Of a stretch of DNA of 64,000 bases, positions 40,969 to 49,361 are shown one piece after another. The translations under genes and the position numbers were made by a program. The notes beneath the pieces were generated by a model, which was given only the letters and a program-made list of their open reading frames with translations, searched no databases and had not been told where the DNA came from. Within the stretch, counting starts at the first letter, position 1; each line of letters begins with the position of its first letter. This stretch comes from an uncultured Gammaproteobacteria bacterium (GTDB lineage: Bacteria; Pseudomonadota; Gammaproteobacteria; HyVt-429), in NCBI GenBank assembly GCA_947259975.1, contig CAMYOD010000009.1:1-64000 (forward strand). The letters run 5' to 3'.

Positions 40969-41335
40969 TCAATAATCCTGAACTGCTATCGGAATAGGAG
41001 ACGACGGGAGCCAGTGGTGTGCGACCGGATTAATGGGCGACGCATTCGTGCTGCCTGATTGCGCATTCTACTGGAAGTTTTGATAATTCCATACGCACAG
41101 AGTTTCTATGACTGTGATGCGTGCCGGCGCGGCTTCGACCAAATACAGGTTTGAGTTTCGAGGTACGAGGCACGAGGAGCGAGGTGTGCAGGAGCACCGC
41201 CTCGGCGCAGGGGGGGCATGGCGCCGCCGTCCAGGTTAAGGGTTACTCCTGCAGCGCACTTCCGCAATTAGTGTTCCCGCAAGAAGCAATCCCTTATAGT
41301 GCTTTGATCCGCAGTGTCATATGGAGGCGCGTGTC
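40969..41335. other. Intergenic region with a short tandem repeat
   Basis: 367 bp with no gene seen. It contains four 7-bp units starting CGAGG (CGAGGTA, CGAGGCA, CGAGGAG, CGAGGTG; 41159-41186). The ribosome-binding site of the next gene lies at its right end. Confidence 0.55.
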
Positions 41336-42469
41336 ATGGCAATTCACCGTAGATATCTGCTGTTGGCCGGCCTGTTGGCGGCGGTATTCGCCACCGCCGT
41401 GCTCGGTGCACAGGAGGTCGGCGAGGTTATTCTCAAGCGCGGGGTCGTCGCCGAGGACCTGTACCTGGCCGGACGCACCGTCGATGTGCAAGCGCAGCTA
41501 CAGGGCGACCTGGTGGCCGCCGGCCAACGGATCACCGTGGGCGATACCGTGACCGGCGATGTGATCGCCGCCGGGGAGACGGTGACGCTCCGGGGCGATG
41601 TCGAGGACGATGCGCGCCTCGCCGGACGCGCGGTGACCGTCGCCGGGACCATCGGCGATCACGTGGTGGCCGCCGGCGAAACCGTGATCGTCGAGGCCGG
41701 TGCCACGATCGGCGGCTGGGCATGGCTCGCGGGCCGGGAAATCGACGTCGCCGGTCAGGTCGGCAAGGAATTGAGGGCGGCCGGCCAGATCGTCATTATC
41801 TCCGGTGTCGTGGCAGGCGATGTGGACATCCTGGCGGAGGATATTCGCATCCTGGAAACCGCCGAGATCAAAGGTAATCTAATCTACCGGAGCGAGAACG
41901 CGCCGGAGATCGCCGCGGGCGCGACGATCGGCGGCGATGTCATTGAAAAACCCCTACCATATGCGGAGTGGGAGCGGGACGAGGCGCCGGTCGGCGGCGG
42001 AATTCTGTTTCTGTTGATGCTGGCGGTGGCGGCAATGGTGTATTTTCTGGTGTTTCCCCGCTTCAGCCCCGCCGCCGCACAGACTGTCGGACGCTCGCCG
42101 TTGCTGTCCCTGGCGCTGGGGGTGGCGGTGTTGTTTGCCACGCCCTTCGTGGTCCTGCTGCTGTTGGTGACCGTGCTCGGTGTCCTCATCGCCCTGCCGT
42201 TGCTCGCCTGGTACCTGCTCACGCTGCTGGGCGGTTTCCTCACCGGCGTGCTCTATGTGGGCGACGTCGGTCTGCGGCTGCTGGGCAAGGCTGAATCGGG
42301 CGGCAAAGGATGGCGGGTGCTGTCGATCCTGCTCGCGTTGATTGTCATCGTGTTGGTGCAGATCATTCCGGTGCTGGGCGGCCTGGCGGTGTTCGTCCTG
42401 TTCGTGTTGGGGCTGGGCGCACTGCATTTGCAGGTCTGGCGTCGATACTCAGAAACGGGGTCGCAGTGA
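41336..42469 (+). CDS. Bactofilin-like beta-helix protein with C-terminal membrane helices
   Basis: A 377-residue protein. A signal peptide (about 1-25, LLLAGLLAAVFATAVLGA) is followed by about nine short repeats with a hydrophobic-G-D/T-V pattern (GDLVAAGQRITVGDTVTGDVIAAGETVTL...), typical of polymer-forming bactofilin-like beta-helices. At least four membrane segments occupy about 220-375. The topology suggests an extracytoplasmic beta-helix anchored to the inner membrane. GGAGG 8 bp before ATG 41336 decides the start. It overlaps the next gene by 4 bp. Confidence 0.82.
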   Translation: MAIHRRYLLLAGLLAAVFATAVLGAQEVGEVILKRGVVAEDLYLAGRTVDVQAQLQGDLVAAGQRITVGDTVTGDVIAAGETVTLRGDVEDDARLAGRAVTVAGTIGDHVVAAGETVIVEAGATIGGWAWLAGREIDVAGQVGKELRAAGQIVIISGVVAGDVDILAEDIRILETAEIKGNLIYRSENAPEIAAGATIGGDVIEKPLPYAEWERDEAPVGGGILFLLMLAVAAMVYFLVFPRFSPAAAQTVGRSPLLSLALGVAVLFATPFVVLLLLVTVLGVLIALPLLAWYLLTLLGGFLTGVLYVGDVGLRLLGKAESGGKGWRVLSILLALIVIVLVQIIPVLGGLAVFVLFVLGLGALHLQVWRRYSETGSQ

Positions 42470-43317
42470 TCAACATCAAAGCACTGCGAATCATATTCAT
42501 GCTGCTGGTCGTCGCCGCGCCTCAGCTTGCCGGCGCCCAGACTCTCGAAATCTCCGTACCCGGCTACGCCGCCGAGGTCGGCATTCACGCGGCCGCGGGT
42601 AGCGCGACAGATATTGCCGTCATCGCCCTGCACGGCAAGCGCGGGGGACGTAAAAACAAACACAACCTGGCGTTCGCCAAGAAACTCAGCCAGGCCGGCT
42701 ATACCGTCTACACCCCGCAGATGCCCTGGGATGGCTACACCGCCACCCTGGAAACCGCATACGAATTTCTCGATGGCCTGATCGAACATATCGCAGCGGA
42801 CAACAAGCGCGTGATCATCGCCGGTCATAGTCAGGGCGCGACCCTGGGTAATCTGTATACCACATCGCGCACGCCCCACGCGGCAGTGGTTGGCAACATT
42901 ATCCTTGCGCCGGGGCACATCCTGCATCGTTCCTTCAAGATTCAGGAAGCCACGGCCCGCAGTGTCATGAAGGCGAAAAAACTGATCAAAGAAGGCAAAG
43001 GTGCGGAACGCACCCGCTTGCGGGATCTAAACCAGGGCCAGGACTTTGGTATCAAGGCGGTGCCGGAGTTCTATATCACCTATTTCGATCTGGGCATCCA
43101 TCCCAATTTTGTCAGCCTGCTCAGCAAGATCACCTTGCCGACCTTATGGGTGGACGGCGAGGACGACGACCTTTCCCATCGTATGGGCTATGCGACCATG
43201 TTTCGCTCGTTCGTGCCCAAAACCGAAACGAACCGCTACGTCGTCGTTCCCGGTGATCACGTCGGCATGTGGGAAAACGCCCATGCGCCGGTTCTGGAAT
43301 GGCTACCGCTGTTGTAA
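42466..43317 (+). CDS. Secreted alpha/beta hydrolase
   Basis: A 283-residue protein starting at GTG 42466 inside the previous stop (GTGA). A signal peptide ends near LAGAQ (about residue 25). The hydrolase fold is shown by IAVIALHGKRGG, the nucleophile elbow IIAGHSQGATLG (Ser in GHSQG), WVDGEDDDLS (acid) and VVVPGDHVGMWE (catalytic His). Translational coupling to the bactofilin-like gene suggests a joint envelope role. Substrate unknown. Confidence 0.82.
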   Translation: MINIKALRIIFMLLVVAAPQLAGAQTLEISVPGYAAEVGIHAAAGSATDIAVIALHGKRGGRKNKHNLAFAKKLSQAGYTVYTPQMPWDGYTATLETAYEFLDGLIEHIAADNKRVIIAGHSQGATLGNLYTTSRTPHAAVVGNIILAPGHILHRSFKIQEATARSVMKAKKLIKEGKGAERTRLRDLNQGQDFGIKAVPEFYITYFDLGIHPNFVSLLSKITLPTLWVDGEDDDLSHRMGYATMFRSFVPKTETNRYVVVPGDHVGMWENAHAPVLEWLPLL

Positions 43318-43334
43318 GGATAGATAAAGGAATG

Positions 43335-43359
43335 GACGTGATTACTCTTCAATCACGTC
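43335..43359. repeat. Hairpin between convergent gene ends
   Basis: GACGTGATT (43335-43343) and AATCACGTC (43351-43359) are perfect arms around seven bases. The stop codon of the minus-strand gene (43353-43355) lies inside the right arm. The GTGATT/AATCAC core recalls the REP-like family. Confidence 0.6.
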
Positions 43360-44135
43360 GACTCCTGTTGTGATGCGACTGCCGCCAGCCGGCGGCGCAG
43401 CTCGGATCGCAAGCGATACCGCCCCTTGAGAGAGGTTTCGTATTCGATCGGGCGCGGGGCGTGCTCGGGTGCCGCGGTGCCCTGCCGGCAAAGCGTCAAA
43501 ACACGATTGCCCGGCAGTATTTCCAAAGCCCGGGTCAGTTCCCAGATCAAATTGTCACTGGCCTCGGTGAGATCGATGACCGCAAGATCTGATGTACGCA
43601 GAATCTCAAGGACGTCTTCTTGCCAGCGGGCATCTTCCAGTTTTACCGCCGCCAATCCATCACCGAGGATCTCTCCCAGTTCCAGCCACGCAAACCAGGC
43701 GTCCTCCTGCTGGCTATGGCCATCGACGTCGGTGAGCCCCTGGATGTAATCGGGGTTGTGCACGGTAGTCAGTCGGCCGATGCAACCGAGGATGGGGCCC
43801 AGTTGGTCGCGGGCGGCATAGGAATCGTCTTCCCGAAAAGAACGGAGATAAGCGACTCGGACTTTACTTGCAAACAAACGTTTAAACAGGCGCGTAAGAG
43901 GTGCCGCCACATAGTGGCGTGCGGACCCGGAAATTAAAACCACAGTGCCGATAACCAACGCGAGTTGTGCCCACTCCGGAAGGTTGTCTGCCCCAACCCC
44001 GATCAGGACGCCGATGGGCGCCAGGGCGATGAGCATGACGAGGACGATCGCGTGCTCGTGATAGAACCCGAGTAATACTACGGTCCAGGGGCTCGGTACT
44101 CTAAGCACGCGTGAGGCGGAGCTTTGCTGTTCCAT
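43353..44135 (-). CDS. Two-TM protein with a TIR-like cytosolic domain
   Basis: A 260-residue protein. Two membrane helices lie at about 30-50 and 58-76. The cytosolic part starts VRVAYLRSFREDDSYAARDQLGPIL and later has DARWQEDVLEILRTSDLAVIDLTEASDNLIWELTRAL. The LRSFxxDD start and the W-x(n)-V-DLTE-S-NLIWEL block are shared by a wide family of membrane-anchored proteins whose fold resembles TIR/SLOG nucleotide-binding domains. Function is not established. A role in signalling or defence is only suggested by the fold. Confidence 0.7.
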   Translation of the reverse strand: MEQQSSASRVLRVPSPWTVVLLGFYHEHAIVLVMLIALAPIGVLIGVGADNLPEWAQLALVIGTVVLISGSARHYVAAPLTRLFKRLFASKVRVAYLRSFREDDSYAARDQLGPILGCIGRLTTVHNPDYIQGLTDVDGHSQQEDAWFAWLELGEILGDGLAAVKLEDARWQEDVLEILRTSDLAVIDLTEASDNLIWELTRALEILPGNRVLTLCRQGTAAPEHAPRPIEYETSLKGRYRLRSELRRRLAAVASQQEST

Positions 44136-44186
44136 GGTTGGGCTAAAGGTGAGTTTGAAGAGGGGCGGCGTGGATAATACTTAACC

Positions 44187-44582
44187 TCACCATCCCCTCT
44201 TCTTCAGATTATTTCCCGCCGTGAAAACCTTGTACGTTGCCGTATGTCGATTACCGCTCTTATCGGACTGCTTGACGGTATCGCCGTCTTTCTCGATGCG
44301 TCTGCATTTGAAGCGATCGAATTCCCACTTGATACAGATCGCATTGGTTTCCGCCTTCCAGTCGCCGGTGCGTTTGCCCCTCCTCTCGCTCACGCCGGTC
44401 AGTTTCCCATCCGGCGAATAAGAACGTTTGAAGGCGAAATCCTTTTTGTGGTGGTAACCCGCCACGGTATTGCCGGCGAATATCCCAGTGATTGCCTCTG
44501 CGGTCAGGGTCTCGGAATATACCGGTGCCGTCACCGACAGGAAAATCGCGACAACGCCGGACAACGCAAGCTTTTTATGCAT
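44187..44582 (-). CDS. Unknown secreted protein
   Basis: A 131-residue protein with a clear signal peptide (MHKKLALSGVVAIFLSVTAPVYSE). The mature part has AGYHHKKDFAFKRSYSPDGKLTGVSERRGKRTGDWKAETNAICIKWEFDRFKCRRI, a small beta-rich domain with two cysteines. It resembles short periplasmic domains of unknown function found in several proteobacteria. Isolated between other genes, so context gives no role. Confidence 0.7.
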   Translation of the reverse strand: MHKKLALSGVVAIFLSVTAPVYSETLTAEAITGIFAGNTVAGYHHKKDFAFKRSYSPDGKLTGVSERRGKRTGDWKAETNAICIKWEFDRFKCRRIEKDGDTVKQSDKSGNRHTATYKVFTAGNNLKKRGW

Positions 44583-44677
44583 TGTCAGTCTCCTTGTTTC
44601 GCCGCCAGGCTGACAATCCTATCAGTAAGGAACGAAGATCAACGAGGAAAAACGACCTCGCGATCACGATAGGTACA

Positions 44678-47161
44678 TTAGAGTTCCCGGAGAATTCCCG
44701 ACGGGCTGCGCTGCAGCACGGAACGGGTGCCGATGACACCTGCCAGGCCGATGAGAAGGGCGCCAAGTAGGGGCGCGGCCAGCCAAACCTGCCACTTGAA
44801 ACGGTACTCCAGCTCGAAGGCCTGAGTGTAGAGCAAATACGCGATGATCTCGGTGCCAATGGCGGCGAGCAGGCCGGCGAGTAGGCCCAGAAGCAGGAAC
44901 TCGGCGAGTTGCGCACTGCGCAGTTGCCGGCGACTCGCGCCGAGGCTACGCAGCAGCGCGCCTTCGTAGATCCGCTGATCGAGGCTGCTGGCGAGCGCGG
45001 CGAACAACACCACGAAGCCCGCCGCCAGCACGAACAGCAACACCAGCTCCACCGCCGCGCCCACCTGTTGCAGGATTGCGCGCAACTGGCCCAGCACCTG
45101 ATCGACTTCCAGCACGGTGACCGCGGGGAAGTTACGAACGATGTCGTTGAGCAAGGGCTTTTGCTGCGGCGCGAGAAAGAAGCTGGTCAGCCAGGTGGCC
45201 GGATAGTCATCCAGGGCTCCGGGCGGAAAGATCATGTAAAAGTTGGGATGAAAAGAATCCCATTGCACCTCGCGCAGGCTCGCGACGGTGGCGGTGAGTG
45301 GCTGGCCGCCGATGGAAAACGTCAGGCGATCGGCGAGATTGATACCGAGGCGTTCGGCCAATTGGGTTTCCACCGACACACCGCCGCCGCTGGCAGCGTC
45401 CCACCACGGTCCCGCCGTGAGGCGGTTGTCCGGCGGCAGGGTCGCGCTCCAGCTGAGATTCAGTTCGCGGCGCAGGGATTCATCGGCATCGTCGTCCTTG
45501 GTCACCGGCCTTGTCACCGGTTTGTCGTTGATGTGGGTCAGGCGGCCGCGCACCATGGGATACAGGCCGCTGCTCGGAATAGCGCGCGCGGCAAAATAAT
45601 CTTTCAACGGCCCGACGTCCGCCGGCAGAATATTGAACGCGAAATGATTCGGCGTGTCCGGCGGCAGTTCCGTCTGCCAGGAAGCCAGCAGGTCGGAGCG
45701 CAACAGCGCGATGACGGCCATGGCCATCAATGCCAGGCCGAAGGCCAGGAGTTGCGTCAGGCTGCCGCGGCCACGGCGCCACAGATTGTTAAAGCCGTAA
45801 CGCCACGCCACCCCGACGCCGGAACGCAGACGTCGAACCACGTTGAGCAAGGCCAGCGCGAGCAGGCCCAAGGCAAGCGCGGCGACGCCGGCGCCGGCCA
45901 GTACGCTGACCGTGATGAGCCAGTCGCCGGTAAAGCGCAGGGTCAGGACGGTGATCGCAAGCAGGCCGGCACCGTAGACCATTAATACAGGTGGCGACAG
46001 GGGCACCATATCTCGGCGCAATACGCGCAGCGGTGCGATCGACTTCAGGCGCAGCAACGGCGGTAAGGCAAAGCCCGCGAGCAGTAGCAGGCCGGCAGCG
46101 AACGCGAACAGGATGGGCATGGGCCCCGGTGATGGCAAGGTCGCGGGCAACAGACCCGTTAACAGCTGCGCGATGCCGGCCTGGGTCAGCCAGCCCAGCA
46201 GGCAACCGATGGCGCCGGCGATCAGGCCGAGCAGCAGGAACTGGGGCACCAGCAGGCCCAGCACCCCGCCCTGGCTGACGCCGAAGCAACGCAGCAACGC
46301 GGCAGTATCGTAGTGACGTTCGCCGTAGCGGCGCGTGGCCATGGCCACTGCCACGCCGGCGAGAATGACCGCCAGCAAGCTGGTAAGACCGAGATAACGG
46401 TTCGCCCGTTTGAGCGCGCGGCCGGCCCCGCTGTCACCGTCACCGATGCCTTGCAAGCGATGATTGGGCGCCAGTTGTGGGGTGAGCCATTGCCGGTAGG
46501 CAGCGAGTGCATTCGCGTTGCCGGCAAACTGGTACTCGTAGACCACGCGGCTGCCAGGTTGGATGACTTCGGTACGCGGCACATCACCGAGCGCAATCAA
46601 CACCCGTGGCGCAAGAGTAAAGAAACTGCCGCCACGCCCGGGCTGGTAGGTCAACAGCCGTTCGACTCGAAATGACGCGACCCCGATCTCGATCACCGCA
46701 CCCGGTACGATGGAAAGCGCCTGCATGATCCGCGGTTCGACCCAGGCGATGCCGACCGCGGGCGGGCCCGGCGCGACAGTTTCAGGACCGTATAAAACTT
46801 TCGCCGTGCGTAACTCGCCGCGCAGCGGATACCCCGCCCCAACCGCTTCGACACTCGCGAGTTGCAGTCCCTCGCCGTGCACCACCACGCTGGGGAAGCG
46901 CAAGGTCTCCGCCACACGCAGATTGCGATCACGGGCCGCCACCAGCCACTCGGCTGCGACCGGTTGCGGGCTGGCAAGCCGCAGATCGGCGCCCACCAGT
47001 TCTGCGGTTTGCCCGGACAGGGCGCGCTCCATGCGGTCGCTGAACAGGCCGATGGCGCTGACCGCGGCTACCGCAATGACCAGTGCCGCAGTCAGGACAT
47101 TGAGTTCGCCGGCGCGCCAGTCCCGCCGCAACAGGCGCAAGGCCAACTTGAGGCGCGTCAT
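44678..47161 (-). CDS. ybbP: FtsX-like ABC transporter permease (YbbP)
   Basis: An 827-residue permease starting MTRLKLALRLLRRDWRAGEL. It has an N-terminal helix, a MacB-like periplasmic domain, the first FtsX core near residues 255-430, additional helices, a second periplasmic domain and a last FtsX core (about 700-827). It is predicted to form an extruder complex with YbbA, associated in Escherichia coli with esterase TesA. The start overlaps the ybbA stop by 4 bp. A longer frame from 47221 would overlap ybbA by 64 bp and is unlikely. Confidence 0.9.
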   Translation of the reverse strand: MTRLKLALRLLRRDWRAGELNVLTAALVIAVAAVSAIGLFSDRMERALSGQTAELVGADLRLASPQPVAAEWLVAARDRNLRVAETLRFPSVVVHGEGLQLASVEAVGAGYPLRGELRTAKVLYGPETVAPGPPAVGIAWVEPRIMQALSIVPGAVIEIGVASFRVERLLTYQPGRGGSFFTLAPRVLIALGDVPRTEVIQPGSRVVYEYQFAGNANALAAYRQWLTPQLAPNHRLQGIGDGDSGAGRALKRANRYLGLTSLLAVILAGVAVAMATRRYGERHYDTAALLRCFGVSQGGVLGLLVPQFLLLGLIAGAIGCLLGWLTQAGIAQLLTGLLPATLPSPGPMPILFAFAAGLLLLAGFALPPLLRLKSIAPLRVLRRDMVPLSPPVLMVYGAGLLAITVLTLRFTGDWLITVSVLAGAGVAALALGLLALALLNVVRRLRSGVGVAWRYGFNNLWRRGRGSLTQLLAFGLALMAMAVIALLRSDLLASWQTELPPDTPNHFAFNILPADVGPLKDYFAARAIPSSGLYPMVRGRLTHINDKPVTRPVTKDDDADESLRRELNLSWSATLPPDNRLTAGPWWDAASGGGVSVETQLAERLGINLADRLTFSIGGQPLTATVASLREVQWDSFHPNFYMIFPPGALDDYPATWLTSFFLAPQQKPLLNDIVRNFPAVTVLEVDQVLGQLRAILQQVGAAVELVLLFVLAAGFVVLFAALASSLDQRIYEGALLRSLGASRRQLRSAQLAEFLLLGLLAGLLAAIGTEIIAYLLYTQAFELEYRFKWQVWLAAPLLGALLIGLAGVIGTRSVLQRSPSGILREL

Positions 47162-47835
47162 GATGACACCCGGGCAACATTGACGATACGACCACCGTCG
47201 AGCTGAATGCGTCGATCGCAACGGGGCGCAAGTGCCTCGTCGTGGGTCACCAGGATCAGGGTAGTTCGGCGCTCACGGTTGAGTTCGAACAAAATCTCAA
47301 TAATGCGCGCCCCGGTCGCGCTGTCGAGATTGCCGGTGGGTTCGTCGGCGAACAGGATCTCGGGCCCGCCCGCGAAGGCCCGCGCGATGGCCACCCGTTG
47401 TTGTTCGCCGCCGGAGAGTTGCCGCGGGTAATGACCGACCCGATCGCCCAAACCGACGCGGTCGAGCAGTTCCCGGGCGCGGGCACCGGCATCCGTGACG
47501 CCGGCCAGCTCCAGGGGCAGCATGACGTTTTCCTGCGCGGTCATGCCGGCGAGCAACTGAAATGCCTGGAACACAAAACCGACGCGCCCCGCCCGCACCG
47601 CGGCGCGCCCGTCTTCATCGAGCAGCTCGAGGCGTTGGCCGGCGAGAGTGACGCTGCCGCGGCTCGGCGTGTCGAGCCCGGCGAGCAGACCGAGCAGCGT
47701 CGACTTGCCCGAACCGGACACGCCGACGATGGCAACGCTCTCCCCTGCCTTGATCTCAAGGGTCACGTCCGACAAGATGTCGAGCATCCCCTCGCTGGTG
47801 ACCACTTGTTTGCAAAGCCCTGCGGCCGAGACCAT
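47158..47835 (-). CDS. ybbA: ABC transporter ATP-binding protein (YbbA)
   Basis: A 225-residue ATPase of the LolD/MacB type. Walker A is GVSGSGKST, the signature LSGGEQQRVAIARA, Walker B ILFADEPTGNLD, and the switch histidine lies in VTHDE. AAGGA is 7 bp before ATG 47835, and the conserved first strand (AAGLCKQVV) rules out later starts. The ATG shares the bases CATG (47833-47836) with the divergent tesA ATG, so each start region lies inside the other gene. Confidence 0.93.
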   Translation of the reverse strand: MVSAAGLCKQVVTSEGMLDILSDVTLEIKAGESVAIVGVSGSGKSTLLGLLAGLDTPSRGSVTLAGQRLELLDEDGRAAVRAGRVGFVFQAFQLLAGMTAQENVMLPLELAGVTDAGARARELLDRVGLGDRVGHYPRQLSGGEQQRVAIARAFAGGPEILFADEPTGNLDSATGARIIEILFELNRERRTTLILVTHDEALAPRCDRRIQLDGGRIVNVARVSS

Positions 47836-48454
47836 GTTACGTTCCTTACGTTCGATCTTATTATTCACTGGACTATCGCTGTGGTGGTTGGTTCCGGCGC
47901 AGGCTGCGCCGGCCACGCTGGTGCTGCTGGGTGATAGCCTGAGCGCGGCCTACGGTATCGACCCAGCCCGGGGCTGGGCGGCACTGCTGCAGGGCCGTCT
48001 CGCGCAAAACGGCCTTAACTATAACGTAGTGAATGCCAGTATCAGTGGCGACACTACTGCCGGCGGCCTGTCACGGCTGCCAGCCTTACTCGAGACTCAC
48101 AAACCAAAAGTAGTCATCATCGCCCTGGGCGCCAACGATGGGTTGCGCGGACTGCCGCTCGCAGCCATGCGGAAGAATATAACTGACATGGTGGGCGAGG
48201 CGAAGGCGGCGGGCGCCAAGGTGCTCTTGGTCGGCATGCGGCTGCCACCGAATTACGGGCCGCGCTACACCGCGGGCTTCACCGGCGTGTACAGCGACGT
48301 GGCGCAAACCGAAGGGATCGCGCTGGTGCCGTTTCTGCTCGAAGGTCTCGCCACCGACCTCAACATGTCCCAGCGTGACACCCTGCATCCCACTGCCGCG
48401 GCGCAGCCGCGCATGCTGGAGAACGTTTGGCCGGCTTTGTTGCCGTTGCTATAG
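47834..48454 (+). CDS. tesA: Arylesterase/lysophospholipase TesA
   Basis: A 206-residue periplasmic SGNH hydrolase. The signal peptide is MLRSLRSILLFTGLSLWWLV...AQA. Block I is LLGDSLSAAYG, block III GANDGLRG and block V DTLHPTA, so Ser, Asn and the Asp-His pair are present. The ATG at 47834 is the only start before the signal peptide and overlaps the ybbA start. No ribosome-binding site is evident, so translation may be leaderless. A methyltransferase-like gene follows after 11 bp. Confidence 0.93.
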   Translation: MLRSLRSILLFTGLSLWWLVPAQAAPATLVLLGDSLSAAYGIDPARGWAALLQGRLAQNGLNYNVVNASISGDTTAGGLSRLPALLETHKPKVVIIALGANDGLRGLPLAAMRKNITDMVGEAKAAGAKVLLVGMRLPPNYGPRYTAGFTGVYSDVAQTEGIALVPFLLEGLATDLNMSQRDTLHPTAAAQPRMLENVWPALLPLL

Positions 48455-48465
48455 AGCGGAAATCC

Positions 48466-49140
48466 ATGATTCCCTGGATCTTGCTCGATAGCGCACCAGT
48501 GCCCGGTAACGGCGGGGAGCTGCGCCTGTACCGGCGCGGCGATGAATTCTCGATCCGAATCGCGGGCCATGGCGAACTCATGAACAGCCGCATCCATGGC
48601 TCCGAGGATGCGCTGGCGGAACAAACCTGTGCCAGGCTGGTGGATCGCTCGGAGCCACGCCTGCTCATCGGTGGCTTGGGTATGGGATTTACCCTCGCGG
48701 CGGCGCTGCAACGGATCGGTGACCCGGCGCGGGTGGTGGTGGCTGAATTGGTACCGGCCGTGGTGGCCTGGAACAGAGGGCCGCTTGGCGAACACGCCGG
48801 TCATCCGCTGCAAGATCCGCGAGTGGCCGTGCGCGAGGGGGATGTTGCCCGAATACTGAATACTCAGCAGAGTGCTTACGATGCAATTTTGCTGGATGTG
48901 GATAACGGCCCTGAGGGACTCACGCGCAAGGAGAACGATTGGCTCTATAGCATGGACGGGCTGAGCGCGGCCTACGCGGCGCTGCGCCCTCGCGGTGTAT
49001 TGGCAGTATGGTCGGCCGGTCCGGCACCGGATTTCTTGCAACGGTTACGCAAACTGGGATTCGAGGTGGAGGAGCTGCGCGTGCGGGCGCGTGGATCGAA
49101 AGGGTCGCGGCACGTCATTTGGTTCGCCCGGCGTGACTGA
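48466..49140 (+). CDS. Spermidine synthase-like methyltransferase-fold protein
   Basis: A 224-residue protein with the Rossmann core of the spermidine synthase/SpeE group: RLLIGGLGMGFTLAAALQ (SAM or nucleotide loop), VVVAELVPAVVAWNRG, VREGDVARIL, YDAILLDVDNGPEGL and a final GVLAVWSAGPAPDF. The N-terminal domain is reduced (LRLYRRGDEFSIRIAG). Catalysis of aminopropyl transfer is not assured, since many such homologues have other roles. It lies 11 bp after tesA in the same direction. Confidence 0.82.
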   Translation: MIPWILLDSAPVPGNGGELRLYRRGDEFSIRIAGHGELMNSRIHGSEDALAEQTCARLVDRSEPRLLIGGLGMGFTLAAALQRIGDPARVVVAELVPAVVAWNRGPLGEHAGHPLQDPRVAVREGDVARILNTQQSAYDAILLDVDNGPEGLTRKENDWLYSMDGLSAAYAALRPRGVLAVWSAGPAPDFLQRLRKLGFEVEELRVRARGSKGSRHVIWFARRD

Positions 49141-49361
49141 ATAAATGCAGATCAAAGAACAATAAACGCAAGTAGTAATATCAGGAAATACTGTTCCCTG
49201 ATCCCATTTTGTGCGGTTCTGTGAACTCGGTCACACTATTACCCTTCACGTTTGCGTTTTTTACAAGATCGTAACGATTCCCCCTTTAATTTCGTCACTA
49301 AAAACTTTTACAGTAGGCGCGGTTTTTAAGAATACATCACCTCAAAGGGGGGAAAGAGAGT

